Numbered from the stretch's first letter, positions 23,772 to 33,626 are shown. The stretch: DNA of 64,000 nt from Paenibacillus sp. DMB5 (GCF_001517085.1 NZ_LRAC01000087.1:1-64000); one strand, 5' to 3'. The notes: a model not told the origin generated them from the sequence alone. Program-made: numbers and translations.

Positions 23772-24659
23772 ATGCCTGTATATTCTGGTTTTACAAGTAC
23801 CACCGCCGATCATTTGGTGCTGGACTCAGGTGCATTCTATAAAAACTATGATTTGAGCACAGGAGTCGGCACGCTGTTGGGGGCGACGCGGGGCGGCGGG
23901 GAGTTTTCCGCGAAGCCGACCATCCGGGCGATTGAAGTAGACGGCGTAAAGGGCCGGGCCAAGGGGCTCAATGCCATTGATGCGTGGGAGGTTTATATCA
24001 AAGCCAGCCTGCTGGAGATCACACCGGACAGTTTAGCAGCGGCACTGAGCACAGGCAGCGTCGATTCCAGCACCAATGATCAATATCATGTCATCACAGC
24101 GGGCAACACGCTGCAGCTGACGGACTATATCGACAATATCACCTGGGTGGGCCGGCTCTCCGGCAGCAGCAACCCGGTAGTCATTCAGATTTACAATGCG
24201 CTGAGCACGGACGGCGTTACACTAACCACGGCGGATAAGTCGGAAAGTCTTCTGCCGGTCAACTTCGCCGCCCATTACGATGCGGCGGATCTGGACAAGG
24301 TTCCTTTCGCTGTCTACTATCCGAAATTGACCGTGGACACTACACCTCCTACCGTCACCGTAACGCCTGCGGACGGAGCGACGGCGATTCCGGTATCCGC
24401 TGATGTGGTTTGGACCTTCAGCGAGGCGATTAACCCTTCAACGGTCAATCCGGCCAACTTCCTGCTGTTCGAAGCGGAAGACGGCACACTGATTCCTGGA
24501 TCGCTATCGCTCAATGTAGCGAAGACAGTAGTTACGCTGAATCCAACAGTAAACTTGGCAGCGGGTACGGCTTATGTCGCAATGGTCACGGCAAACGTGA
24601 AGGATCTCAAGGGGAATGCACTGGCGGCGAATACCGCAACTAGCTTCATAACGGCATAA
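23772..24659 (+). CDS. Major tail protein with C-terminal Ig-like (Big5-type) domain
   Basis: 295 residues. Residues 1-185 are the tail-tube part (MPVYSGFTSTTADHLVLDSG onward). Residues 190-295 are an SbsA/Big5-like Ig domain (PPTVTVTPADGATAIPVSAD, then SGVNP-type FSEAINPSTVNPANFLL, then TAYVAMVTANVKDLKGNALA). Ig-like extensions on tail tubes decorate the tail surface and may bind carbohydrates. GGAGGTTAAC precedes the ATG. Confidence 0.88.
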   Translation: MPVYSGFTSTTADHLVLDSGAFYKNYDLSTGVGTLLGATRGGGEFSAKPTIRAIEVDGVKGRAKGLNAIDAWEVYIKASLLEITPDSLAAALSTGSVDSSTNDQYHVITAGNTLQLTDYIDNITWVGRLSGSSNPVVIQIYNALSTDGVTLTTADKSESLLPVNFAAHYDAADLDKVPFAVYYPKLTVDTTPPTVTVTPADGATAIPVSADVVWTFSEAINPSTVNPANFLLFEAEDGTLIPGSLSLNVAKTVVTLNPTVNLAAGTAYVAMVTANVKDLKGNALAANTATSFITA

Positions 24660-24721
24660 CAGCGAGGGGGCAGCGATGCCCTCTTTCTTTATGACCACAA
24701 TTCACACTGGAGGAATGAACC

Positions 24722-25090
24722 ATGCAAGTGCGTGCGCTGAAAACAAAGGATATTTTCCCAATGTCGCGGATTCTGAAAAAAATCGGCCTGAAAGATGTGA
24801 TCCGCGAGGCGGCTGCAAATATGGCTGCGAATGCGAAAGCAGCAAACAAGCCAGAGGATAAGAAGAGTGCGGCGGCTTCCGCTCAAATGAAGCTTGGTGC
24901 GGATATTGTGGCCACTTTGTTTGAGAACCTGTACCTGGCTGAAGAGGAGACCAATGCATTCCTTGCAGATCTGGTCGGATTGAAGCCGGAGGAGTTTGCG
25001 GAGCTGGAGCTGACGGAAACGCTGGGGATCATTGACCAGTTGAAGGGTTCAAAAGTGTTTGCAAGTTTTTTGAAACAAGCAAGTCAATAG
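24722..25090 (+). CDS. Tail assembly chaperone G
   Basis: 122 residues from the ATG at 24722 with GGAGGAA upstream. Helical; ends SKVFASFLKQASQ. It is followed by a second ORF in the -1 frame reached through a T TTT TTG heptamer at 25066-25072. This G / GT arrangement just before the tape measure gene is conserved in siphophages and feeds the tape measure protein into tail assembly. Confidence 0.85.
   Translation: MQVRALKTKDIFPMSRILKKIGLKDVIREAAANMAANAKAANKPEDKKSAAASAQMKLGADIVATLFENLYLAEEETNAFLADLVGLKPEEFAELELTETLGIIDQLKGSKVFASFLKQASQ
25066..25072 (+). promoter_or_regulatory. -1 programmed frameshift site T TTT TTG
   Basis: In the G frame the codons are AGT TTT TTG. Slipping back one base keeps Phe and Leu tRNAs paired and enters the GT frame at GAA ACA AGC. 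The G-frame stop follows 15 bases later (25088-25090). Confidence 0.8.
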
Positions 25091-25386
25091 ACGAGGTCGA
25101 GGTCATTGACTTGCTTCTGCACCGCTATGGCTCCATAGATTACATCCTGGAGATGGGCTATGAGGGCGGCGTGGAGCAGATCCTGAAGGCTTACGAGAAG
25201 GAGACAGAGCAAAAGCAGTGGGATCTTTACCTCATGCGCTATCAGCACATGACGAAGAATGATTTCGTGCCGTTTTCTGAATTTATGCAGAAGCCTGCTC
25301 AAAAGGCTTCTGCAAGCACCAAGACCAAAGAAGAAATTTTAGAGGATGCGGAAATGATCCTTGCATCCTTCCGGAAGGCGGGGTGA
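25073..25386 (+). CDS. Tail assembly chaperone T extension (made as G-T fusion)
   Basis: The -1 frame is open from the slip site to 25386, giving about 104 extra residues: ETSKSIDEVEVIDLLLHRYG, then IDYILEMGYEGGVEQILKAY, ending ILASFRKAG. There is no strong independent start; TTG at 25111 is the first candidate. It is therefore most likely produced only by frameshifting from 24722. It contacts the tape measure protein in other phages. Confidence 0.82.
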
Positions 25387-25390
25387 AGCC

Positions 25391-27886
25391 GTGGAAATCT
25401 TTCGTCTATTCGGCTCCATTTTTATCGACTCCGGCGGTGCGGATGACACGCTTGACCATATTGACGAGCGAGGGAAGTCTGCCGGAGCCAGGCTAAGCGA
25501 TATCGCAAAGCTGGCCGGGGCTGCAGGGCTGGCGCTTGGCGCGATGGGTGTCGGTGTTGGTGTGGCAGCTGTAAGCTTCACGGATGACTTCCGCAAGTCT
25601 ATGAACGGCCTGGCTGCCGAGACCGGAGCTACTACAGAAGAAATGAAAGGATTCGAGGAATCAGCGAAGCGCATGTATAACAATGGTATGGGCGAGAATT
25701 TTGAAGACATCGCTAAATCCATGGCGCTCGTGAAGCAGACTACGGGCCAGACAGGTGCTGAGCTGGAGAAACTGACCAACAATGCGCTGCTGCTCCGCGA
25801 TACCTACGAATATGAAGTGAACGAGTCTGTCCGGTCCAGCGATAAGCTCATGAGGCAGTTTGGCCTTTCTGGCGAGGAGGCTATGGGCCTAATCGCGGAA
25901 GCCTCACAAAAAGGTTTGAATTATGCGGACGATTTGCTGCCTACCATCGATGAATATTCCGTTTACTTTGCACAAGCGGGATTCTCCGCAAGTGAAATGT
26001 TCGGCGTGTTTGAAAATGCGAAGAATGCCGGGGTATTCAACCTGGACTATGCAGCCGATGCGGTCAAGGAATTCGGTATCAAGATGACGGAAAGCGGAGA
26101 CGCGACCACACAGGTCCTGAATCAAATGGGCCTGGATGGAGCGGGGCTGCAGGCTCAATTTGCCAAAGGCGGCGACGGAGCACGGGAAGCCTTCAGTAAA
26201 GTGGCTGAAGCACTAAGCCAGGTTGATGACAAGCAGGAGCAAATCGCATTAGGAGTGTCGCTCTTTGGCACCAAGTTCGAGGATGTCGGCGCTGCTGGTG
26301 TACTGGCGATGACGGAGCTGAACACTTCGATTACCGGCACGAACGGGGCCCTGGAGAGCATCAATGCTGTGAAGTATAACACCTTTGGCGAGGCGATGAG
26401 TGGGATTAAGCGCCAGTTGGAGACCGGGATACTGCTGCCATTAGGCGAGAAGATCCTGCCGAAGCTAAACGAATTCGCTGACTGGATCAGCGGTCATATG
26501 CCTGAGATCCAGGCGGGGATCAATGCAGCCATTGAAGGAGCCGGGAAAGCATTCGATGGCTTGAGTGCTGCCATTGGCTGGGTGATCGACAACGGGAATA
26601 TCCTCCTGCCGGTTGTCATAGGCCTCACGGCGGCAATTGCGGCTCAGTCCGTCATTAATACCGTGACCATGGCCTATAAGGCATGGAAGGCCGCCACAAC
26701 CGCGCAGACTACCGTTCAATGGCTGCTGAACGCCGCAATGAATGCGAACCCTCTCGGACTGGTGGCAATCGCCATCGGAGCAGTGGCTGCAGGTGCGTAT
26801 CTGCTCATCAAGAACTGGGAGCCTGTTTCAGAGTTCTTCGTCAATCTCTGGGCTTCCGTTACAGAGATCACTTCTGCAGCCTGGGAAGGGATTAAGTCAT
26901 TTTTCACCGGACTATGGGACTGGATGGTTTCATTCCTGACGGAATGGGGACCGGCCATTCTTCTGGTGATTGCTCCGTTCTTGGGCATTCCTCTGATGAT
27001 TATTCAGCACTGGGACACGATCAAAGCGTTCCTGCTGGAGTTGTGGGACGGTATCAAGGCCGCAGCCAGTGCGACATGGACCGCAATTAAGGAAACGACA
27101 GAAAGAGTCTGGAACGGGCTCAAGGCGTTTCTGGCGGGATTGTGGGATGGCATCAAGTCCACTGCTTCAGCTGCCTGGGATGGCATCAAATCGGCCATTT
27201 CGACGGTTATCAGCGCAACGGTATCGTGGATTAAGGACACCTGGAACGGTGTACTGAACTGGTTCCGGGAACTGCCGGGGAAATTGTACAACATCGGGAC
27301 CGATATGTTCTACCGGATGCGGGATGCTGTTTCCACGGCGATTGTCACTGTGAAGACAGCGATTGTTACGGGTATGACTTCGGCAATGGATTATCTGAAG
27401 AAGCTCCCGGCACAAATGCTGCAGATGGGCAAAGACATCATCCAGGGGCTGATTGATGGAATTAAGGATATGATTGGCGGGGTAGGCAAGGCCATTTCCA
27501 GTATCGCTAACAAGGTAACCGGGGGGCTTCGAGAGGCACTAGATATGCATTCTCCTTCCCGGGTTCTACGATCAATGGGTAACGATACTGGTGAAGGGTA
27601 TGTAATCGGCCTGGAAGACAAAATATCTGACATTCAGGATCAAGCTGATGCCATGGCGGCAGCGGCACTCCCTTCCGTAGAGGATATGGACGCAGGAAGC
27701 TATACGGCAAGCATAGCAGGCGCTGGTGGCTATGGCAGCGCTGGGTCAGATCAAGAGAAATACATTGTTGTACAGATTAATGTGGATGGAAACAACGTAG
27801 CAACGGCCATCGCTAAGCCCATGAGCGCCGCGCTCGGGGCATTGACACGATCAGTTGGACGGAGCGGAGGGGTGGCGACGATTTGA
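25391..27886 (+). CDS. Tape measure protein
   Basis: 831 residues from GTG at 25391. An N-terminal TP901-like region (MNGLAAETGATTEEMKGFEE) precedes two hydrophobic stretches (around 400-440 and 515-550). Trp-containing repeats of about 11-20 residues follow (WDGIKAAASATWTAIKETT, WNGLKAFLAGLWDGIKSTAS). The length predicts a moderate tail near 120 nm. It sets tail length and may help DNA cross the membrane. Confidence 0.95.
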   Translation: MEIFRLFGSIFIDSGGADDTLDHIDERGKSAGARLSDIAKLAGAAGLALGAMGVGVGVAAVSFTDDFRKSMNGLAAETGATTEEMKGFEESAKRMYNNGMGENFEDIAKSMALVKQTTGQTGAELEKLTNNALLLRDTYEYEVNESVRSSDKLMRQFGLSGEEAMGLIAEASQKGLNYADDLLPTIDEYSVYFAQAGFSASEMFGVFENAKNAGVFNLDYAADAVKEFGIKMTESGDATTQVLNQMGLDGAGLQAQFAKGGDGAREAFSKVAEALSQVDDKQEQIALGVSLFGTKFEDVGAAGVLAMTELNTSITGTNGALESINAVKYNTFGEAMSGIKRQLETGILLPLGEKILPKLNEFADWISGHMPEIQAGINAAIEGAGKAFDGLSAAIGWVIDNGNILLPVVIGLTAAIAAQSVINTVTMAYKAWKAATTAQTTVQWLLNAAMNANPLGLVAIAIGAVAAGAYLLIKNWEPVSEFFVNLWASVTEITSAAWEGIKSFFTGLWDWMVSFLTEWGPAILLVIAPFLGIPLMIIQHWDTIKAFLLELWDGIKAAASATWTAIKETTERVWNGLKAFLAGLWDGIKSTASAAWDGIKSAISTVISATVSWIKDTWNGVLNWFRELPGKLYNIGTDMFYRMRDAVSTAIVTVKTAIVTGMTSAMDYLKKLPAQMLQMGKDIIQGLIDGIKDMIGGVGKAISSIANKVTGGLREALDMHSPSRVLRSMGNDTGEGYVIGLEDKISDIQDQADAMAAAALPSVEDMDAGSYTASIAGAGGYGSAGSDQEKYIVVQINVDGNNVATAIAKPMSAALGALTRSVGRSGGVATI

Positions 27887-28689
27887 TAGATCTCATAACG
27901 TTAGACGGCAAAGGGTTGATTGAATTCGGGCTTACCCCTCAGCCGGGACATGAACATTCCATGCTGCCGGACAGCGTGAGCCGGACAAAGGCCATTGCTG
28001 GCCGTCACGGCCTGTATGACTTCGGCAGCACCTTGACCTCCCGGCGCTTCGTTTTTCCGCTGATCTTCGCCCAGGAGACGAGCAGATATGAGCTGCAGCA
28101 GCGGATCAGGGCATTTTCGGCATTTCTCTTGGACGCTTACGCCAGACCAAGAGAAATGAAGATGATCTTTAACTATGAACCGAATGTCTATTACCTGGTC
28201 AAATATGACGGATCGCTCACTCCGGACCGGCTGTTCGAGCGGGGTTCCTTCAAGCTGCCGCTGGTGGCACATGATCCCTTTGCCCGTTTCATCATCAATC
28301 CTGGAGATATTACGCTGGATTCGGACATCATCCTGGATTCAGACATTCGTCTGGACGACGAGTACGGCTTTACAGTAGCTGGTCCCGGGAATGTAGAGGT
28401 CAACAACTTCGGGACACTGGCTGCCCAGCCGGAGATTGTTGTCCAGGGAAGCTTCACAACGTTGTCTATCACCGCAAACGGGAAAACCTTCGGTTTCGGG
28501 TCCGCTATTTCCGGGCAGACGCTGGTTATAGATGGGGAGCAGATGAAAGTGAAGCTTGGTGGGGCAAACGCCTTATGGAGCATGTCGGGGCATTTTGTAG
28601 ACCTGTTACCGGGAGTGAATCAAGTCACTATAGGAGGGACTGGGCTTAATTGCACGGTCTCTTTTAATTTCAAACCGAAATACGCTTAG
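27883..28689 (+). CDS. Distal tail protein (Dit-like)
   Basis: 268 residues, TTG start at 27883, overlapping the tape measure end. The N-terminal half (GRHGLYDFGSTLTSRRFVFP, then RAFSAFLLDAYARPREMKMI) is the phage-tail Dit/Siphovirus ring domain; the C-terminal half is a beta-rich (galectin-like) domain. It forms the hub joining tube and tip. Confidence 0.88.
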   Translation: MIDLITLDGKGLIEFGLTPQPGHEHSMLPDSVSRTKAIAGRHGLYDFGSTLTSRRFVFPLIFAQETSRYELQQRIRAFSAFLLDAYARPREMKMIFNYEPNVYYLVKYDGSLTPDRLFERGSFKLPLVAHDPFARFIINPGDITLDSDIILDSDIRLDDEYGFTVAGPGNVEVNNFGTLAAQPEIVVQGSFTTLSITANGKTFGFGSAISGQTLVIDGEQMKVKLGGANALWSMSGHFVDLLPGVNQVTIGGTGLNCTVSFNFKPKYA

Positions 28690-28701
28690 GAGGTATGGGT
28701 C

Positions 28702-30894
28702 ATGGCAGAGTTAGAAGATCTACAGGGATTACAAAAGTTGCGCGAGGCATGGCCGATCATAGAGCGTAACGAGCAGGCAATTAATAGTGATATTATCAAT
28801 CATAAAGCTTCTGGCGCTGCCCATGCCGCCGAAAGCATTACCTATTCGGGATCCGTTTCGGGTGTGGCGAATATCCAAGAGGCTGTTGATTTTGTAGATG
28901 GCCGAGTTGATACAATTATCGCCGGTGGTGGCGAAGGAAAGGACCCCGAACTGACGGATATCCAAACACCTGACCCGGGATACACCCCTGGCCGGACAAT
29001 TGTTGTTGCAGGTGATATGGTGCGGGATATGCAGAAGCAATTTAGTGAACAGTTGGCGGATATAGTGATTAACGTTAAATCTTTCGGGGCACTCGGCAAC
29101 GGAACGTCAGACGATAATACTGCTATTCGAGCAGCAAATCTATATGGTTATAACAAGGCACAAGTGCCGAACGTTCAAACCATACCTACTAACTCCATGC
29201 AGATTTACATCCCAGCAGGTATTTACCGGGTTCGTGGTAATCATGTGTTTGGGTCTCCTATTCCTGAGGGACAACCAAGACCTAGCGAGTACCCAATAGC
29301 TTTTCGCTTAGTAGGGGATAACGCCACGATTTTATGGGAACTTGAAACTGAGAATGACGAACTTTTCTATTTCGATGGCTCGTTGACAATGCCCCAAGTA
29401 TCGGGAATCACGATCATTCCGATATCTGAAAACCAAACAATTGCATTAGGTGGGACCATATTTAAGTACTTTCAAAATATAGCTCTTGGACAGACAGACG
29501 CTTCACGAGGCTATTTCGAGAATATAAGTGTATGGCCGGGAAGAGCCACAGCTAACCCGAGTCACTCAACACGCATAAACCGTGTTTTCCATAACGTAGG
29601 AAATGCGATGGGTGACCAGACAACTGTTAAGAACTGTAGATTTAATTATTTTCATACCTTTTATCGTGGAGAGAATGCTGAAGCGGTAAACTGGACAATT
29701 GAAAACTGCGGATTTTATGCGGCAGGGTTTACTGACTCGGTATATTTTGACTTCACCAAAATGCAGGATAATTTCAACGTTAGAAACTGTTCCTTTTCTG
29801 TTTCTGCCAATGAAACTATGCTCCGTACCCGATCAGAGTTATCCGCTGGGAAGTTTACCCAATCGGCGCTATTCAACTTTAATTTTGATGATAACCGTAT
29901 TGAGCTATATGGAGCTGTAGGACAGACGTGGAAGCTTACGGACATGAACTTTGGTCGGATGAATATGAGGAATACCAATCTGAGACTCGCCTCTGGAGCA
30001 TCCAATGTTAAAACCATTGTCGCGGCTTACGGGTTGGCAAATATTAATTTTGACAATGTTGCCTTTAACGAAGTTTTGTTTTTGTTGCCAATTGCAACGA
30101 ACGAAGCGATAACGGGAGGACTTTCTGCTAATGGTGCACTTTTAAGGTATTGTGATCTTTTAGGTGGAAAGTATACGTTTAAATATTGGGACGGCGTCAA
30201 CGAGTTTGCGCTTAAGGATATTCTGATTTCTACCACACAATTTTTCCGTAACCTCAAAGTAGAGGAATGCACTCTAGCGAACGGTAACGGCTTTCTTGAT
30301 TTTGAGATAACCAACAATCAGGCGGCTTTAAGTTTAATTCGGAGAACAGAGAGGACGGTTAACTTTTCTCAAGAAGGTATAGCCCTTGGAAAAACTCTGG
30401 TTATTCCGCCGTATCAGACTATCAAAAACATAAAAGTTACAGGTCTCGGAAGCCTTCCAGCAACGTACAACCGGTTCCGGATATACTTTGGAGATAGAAC
30501 CTTAGGCAACTATTTGGATGTAAATAATCCGGTTCCAGACATAGAAAGAAAAGATGAGTTTATGATTTGGGAAGGTATAGCGACCATATACAACGAAAAC
30601 CTTTCTTTACAGTCTATAACAGTATTCGTTCTGAATGGTGGTGTTGAGACGGCTGCGCTTCGCTCTCAACTGTCTGTCACTTATGAGCCCCTAGACCCAA
30701 GAGTATTCGGAATCACGACAAACGCAGACAGCATTCAAATTAGAACAAAGGTGCAAAATCTATCCTATGGTACGACTGCAAACAGGCCAACGGTAGGGCT
30801 GTATATCAATAAACAATACTTTGACACCACACTAGGCAAGCCAATTTGGTATAACGGCACTGTGTGGAAAGATGCTACAGGCTCTACGGTATAA
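28702..30894 (+). CDS. Tailspike with right-handed beta-helix (pectate-lyase-like)
   Basis: 730 residues. Residues 1-125 are a helical attachment part. At about 130 the fold signature INVKSFGALGNGTSDDNTAI opens a right-handed parallel beta-helix like pectate_lyase_3/GH28-type tailspikes, continuing to ~560, and a beta-rich C-terminal domain ends WYNGTVWKDATGSTV. Such spikes bind or cut surface polysaccharide. Base composition becomes AT-richer after about 29,050, suggesting the receptor-binding part was swapped in. Confidence 0.85.
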   Translation: MAELEDLQGLQKLREAWPIIERNEQAINSDIINHKASGAAHAAESITYSGSVSGVANIQEAVDFVDGRVDTIIAGGGEGKDPELTDIQTPDPGYTPGRTIVVAGDMVRDMQKQFSEQLADIVINVKSFGALGNGTSDDNTAIRAANLYGYNKAQVPNVQTIPTNSMQIYIPAGIYRVRGNHVFGSPIPEGQPRPSEYPIAFRLVGDNATILWELETENDELFYFDGSLTMPQVSGITIIPISENQTIALGGTIFKYFQNIALGQTDASRGYFENISVWPGRATANPSHSTRINRVFHNVGNAMGDQTTVKNCRFNYFHTFYRGENAEAVNWTIENCGFYAAGFTDSVYFDFTKMQDNFNVRNCSFSVSANETMLRTRSELSAGKFTQSALFNFNFDDNRIELYGAVGQTWKLTDMNFGRMNMRNTNLRLASGASNVKTIVAAYGLANINFDNVAFNEVLFLLPIATNEAITGGLSANGALLRYCDLLGGKYTFKYWDGVNEFALKDILISTTQFFRNLKVEECTLANGNGFLDFEITNNQAALSLIRRTERTVNFSQEGIALGKTLVIPPYQTIKNIKVTGLGSLPATYNRFRIYFGDRTLGNYLDVNNPVPDIERKDEFMIWEGIATIYNENLSLQSITVFVLNGGVETAALRSQLSVTYEPLDPRVFGITTNADSIQIRTKVQNLSYGTTANRPTVGLYINKQYFDTTLGKPIWYNGTVWKDATGSTV

Positions 30895-30987
30895 GTTGGT
30901 TAACAATCAACTACCAAATCATTGTAAAACTGGTCGAATGAACTTATAATTCTCTTTGTAAATATAAATGCAAGGGGAATAGGTTAA

Positions 30988-32220
30988 ATGATTAGTAGCG
31001 GTAAAAAGATGACGAAAACCGAATTAGTTACGATTCTAGCCATTGTGTACTACTGTCTTAATGTAGGTAATAAAGGATACCTTGCTCTAGTTGTCCTTGG
31101 AGTAGTAGCGTTTTTCACTTTAGTAAAGCGGCGGTTTCGGTTAGATAAACTGCAAATTTTGCTCGCAGTCTTTAGCCTCGTCTTTGCTTACTATTTAAAC
31201 AAGTACCATTTGCGGGAGAGCAGTGTTCTCTGGTTGAATGTAATATCTCCTCTTATTTTTTATCTTTGTGGATATAATCTTTTTAAATCACACAGTTCGG
31301 AAAAGATGGTCAAAATAATGCTGCTTGTTCCTGCATCGCTATCTGTATTCGCTTTTCTCGGTGTAGTCAGCACCGGCGATGTTTATATCGGGTGGCGCGG
31401 GATTGTCAGTATATGGGGCAGTAAGATATCTGCCACTGGTGTGAATACTTATCTGTCAATTGGTCTCTCTTTATTGCCCCTCGCTTTGTTAAGTAAAAAT
31501 AAAAAAGTTAGACTAGTTAGCTTTCTTTTGTTTTTTATATCAGCCTACTCGACGTTTGTTTTAAGTAATCGTACAGGTATCCTTATTATAGTCATTTCGG
31601 TTATTGTATCTTTTCTGTTTACTGGCAAGATAAAAGGAAAAAAGATTCCCCTTGGAGCATTTCTTATACTATCGTCAGTTCTATTTTACCAGTATCTAGG
31701 TACAACAAACCTCGGTGATAGGATGTCTGAAGGCGGACTGTTGTCTGATCCGAGATATCTTGCTTGGGAAGCAGCGTTTAAAGGGTTGTTCATTAACCCT
31801 TTCGGGGGCAAACTCACAATCCTTCCATTGGGGTATGCTCACAATTTGTGGTTGGATGTTGGCTACGAAGCCGGGCTGCTCGCCGCGTTATTACTATTGA
31901 CATTTACCATAATGGCACTTGATAAATTAGTACTTGTATTACGGAGTTCTGTCACGCAAGACACTAAGTTGCTATTTGCCTGCTATATCACTGCGTTTTT
32001 CGCAACGTTTATGTTGGAACCAATCATGGAAGGATGGTTTTATTACTTTAATGTCTTTTGTTTTGTATTCGGAGTACTGTCCCAAGAGGCTACAAAAGTA
32101 GTGCAACCAAACACGAGATTGCAGAAACGATTTAATACACGTAAATTTAAACTAATGAGAGTTGTTGTGATAACCTGGTCTACGGCTGTAGTAACTGTTC
32201 TTGCTTGGATTGTATTATAG
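30988..32220 (+). CDS. O-antigen-ligase-like / Wzy-type membrane protein (prophage cargo)
   Basis: 410 residues with about 10-11 hydrophobic segments. Family features include STFVLSNRTGILI, a periplasmic/outer loop with GDRMSEGGLLSDPRYLAWEA, and GYAHNLWLDVGYEAGLLAAL (the H-N-x-x-L...G-x-x-G-L-L motif of Wzy_C proteins). These enzymes polymerise or ligate surface glycans. The gene is AT-rich compared with head genes and sits inside the tail module, so it is probably a lysogenic-conversion cargo gene changing the cell surface. A promoter-like region (TATAAT near 30950) precedes it. Confidence 0.75.
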   Translation: MISSGKKMTKTELVTILAIVYYCLNVGNKGYLALVVLGVVAFFTLVKRRFRLDKLQILLAVFSLVFAYYLNKYHLRESSVLWLNVISPLIFYLCGYNLFKSHSSEKMVKIMLLVPASLSVFAFLGVVSTGDVYIGWRGIVSIWGSKISATGVNTYLSIGLSLLPLALLSKNKKVRLVSFLLFFISAYSTFVLSNRTGILIIVISVIVSFLFTGKIKGKKIPLGAFLILSSVLFYQYLGTTNLGDRMSEGGLLSDPRYLAWEAAFKGLFINPFGGKLTILPLGYAHNLWLDVGYEAGLLAALLLLTFTIMALDKLVLVLRSSVTQDTKLLFACYITAFFATFMLEPIMEGWFYYFNVFCFVFGVLSQEATKVVQPNTRLQKRFNTRKFKLMRVVVITWSTAVVTVLAWIVL

Positions 32221-32270
32221 AGCAGTAGGAGAATACTGCGCACTAACGATAACCGAAAATGGGCATTAAA

Positions 32271-32302
32271 AAAGAGCTGCCGGATCACTCCGACGGCTCT
32301 TT
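32271..32302. terminator. Terminator between convergent cargo genes
   Basis: aaagagc pairs with gctcttt around an inner GCCG/CGG stem with mismatches; A and T runs on both sides could let it work in both directions. It overlaps the end of the XRE gene. Confidence 0.6.
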
Positions 32303-32503
32303 CTTGTATCGTAATATTTCGTTTGGTGTTACGTCCAGGTAATCACAAAGTTTTAGGATAAGTTCTTTTGGATAACGCTCAGTTTCATCGTTATACAGAT
32401 TCCGGACGGAATCAAACCTATAGCCAATGTCCTTTGCTACTTGCCTAATGGAGAGACCACGCTCATCCATGATGCGCTTAAGATCAGAATTTAGAGTAGA
32501 CAT
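32285..32503 (-). CDS. Small XRE regulator in the cargo cassette
   Basis: 72 residues with a helix-turn-helix (LSIRQVAKDIGYRFDSVRNL) and a C-terminal helix (ELILKLCDYLDVTPNEILRY). AAAGGAGG precedes the ATG on the minus strand. It is divergent from the tyrosine recombinase gene at 32634 and likely controls it through repeats at 32540-32616. Confidence 0.82.
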   Translation of the reverse strand: MSTLNSDLKRIMDERGLSIRQVAKDIGYRFDSVRNLYNDETERYPKELILKLCDYLDVTPNEILRYKKEPSE

Positions 32504-32539
32504 GAAATAGCCTCCTTTGGTCCTATATTACACTATATA

Positions 32540-32616
32540 TTGACTCACAAAAAGGGTCAATAGTCCAATGACACAGTTAACGGGTCGTGATATTATTTAG
32601 ACACGTTAAACGAGTC
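32540..32616. promoter_or_regulatory. Repeat cluster between XRE gene and tyrosine recombinase
   Basis: ttgac ... gtcaa inverted words at 32540-32560 are followed by two similar 17-base direct repeats (gacacagttaacgggtc near 32570 and gacacgttaaacgagtc near 32600). A divergent regulator-recombinase pair with such repeats suggests operator sites. Confidence 0.5.
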
Positions 32617-32633
32617 ATTGGAGGTGCAACAGC

Positions 32634-33626
32634 ATGATTAATGCAAGTGAGCAACTGCTGTCCGATGTCGTGGCCGTGATTTATGACGCGTTTCCTGATT
32701 TGAATGCGGAGCGGACGAAGTCCCTGCTTTCCGTAGTAGTATCAAAATACCATGTGCAGCGGGTGGAGGAAGATGAGCCACATCCAGACGGTACGGAGAA
32801 AATCCAGATGTTCCTGTCATCAAAGCGGCTGGAGGGGCTCAGCTCGTCCACGCTGGATGGATATGCACTGGACCTACACATATTCTTCCGGCATGTCCGC
32901 AAGCGAACAGACAACGTTACAGCGGCCGACATCCGGGCTTACCTGGGACAGTTTAATCACCTGAAAATGAGCACGATCGGCAAGAAGCTGTCTGTGTTGA
33001 AAAGCTTCTTTGGTTGGCTGACGGCTGAGGAAATTTTGCCCCGGGACCCTTCGGCCAAACTGAAAACCCCGAAACTAGAGAAGCGGCTGCCGAAGGCGCT
33101 GACGATCCCTGAGCTGGAGATGCTGCGGGAAGCTTGCAAGACTGTCCGGCAGCGGGCATTTATCGAGGTGATGTATGCAACCGGCTGCCGGCTGTCTGAA
33201 GTATACGGCATGGACCGTGATAGCATTAACCAGCAGTCTATGAGCTGCCGAGTGATCGGTAAGGGAAACAAGGAGCGGGAGGTTTACTTTAGCTTTAAGG
33301 CGATGTACCACTTGAATAAATATCTGAATAGCCGGACGGATGATTCTGAGGCATTGATGGTTACTGAACGCAAGCCGCACCGCCGCCTGACCAAGCGGGG
33401 CATTCAACGGGAAATTGCCGTGATTGCCCGGGCAGCCGGCCTGCAGGATAAGGTCAGCCCGCACGTACTGCGGCATACCTTCGCCACACTGACGCTTAAT
33501 AACGGTGCGGAGTTGGTGGCTGTTCAGGAGCTTATGGGCCATTCCGATCCTCAAACCACCCTACGGTATGCCCGCATCACAGAGGACCGCAAGCGGGAGC
33601 AGCACAAGCGGTTCCTGGTTCAATAA
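32634..33626 (+). CDS. Tyrosine recombinase (XerC/D-like)
   Basis: 330 residues. An N-terminal SAM-like core-binding domain (FLSSKRLEGLSSSTLDGYAL) is followed by the catalytic domain with Arg186 (GCRLSE), Lys at GKGNKER near 210, HVLRH (His277, Arg280), His303 (LMGHSDPQTTLRY) and Tyr312. All six active-site positions are present. It lies within the tail module, far from either att site, while the serine integrase sits at attL. It may move the cassette it lies in, resolve dimers, or be a relic of an earlier insertion. Confidence 0.92.
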   Translation: MINASEQLLSDVVAVIYDAFPDLNAERTKSLLSVVVSKYHVQRVEEDEPHPDGTEKIQMFLSSKRLEGLSSSTLDGYALDLHIFFRHVRKRTDNVTAADIRAYLGQFNHLKMSTIGKKLSVLKSFFGWLTAEEILPRDPSAKLKTPKLEKRLPKALTIPELEMLREACKTVRQRAFIEVMYATGCRLSEVYGMDRDSINQQSMSCRVIGKGNKEREVYFSFKAMYHLNKYLNSRTDDSEALMVTERKPHRRLTKRGIQREIAVIARAAGLQDKVSPHVLRHTFATLTLNNGAELVAVQELMGHSDPQTTLRYARITEDRKREQHKRFLVQ

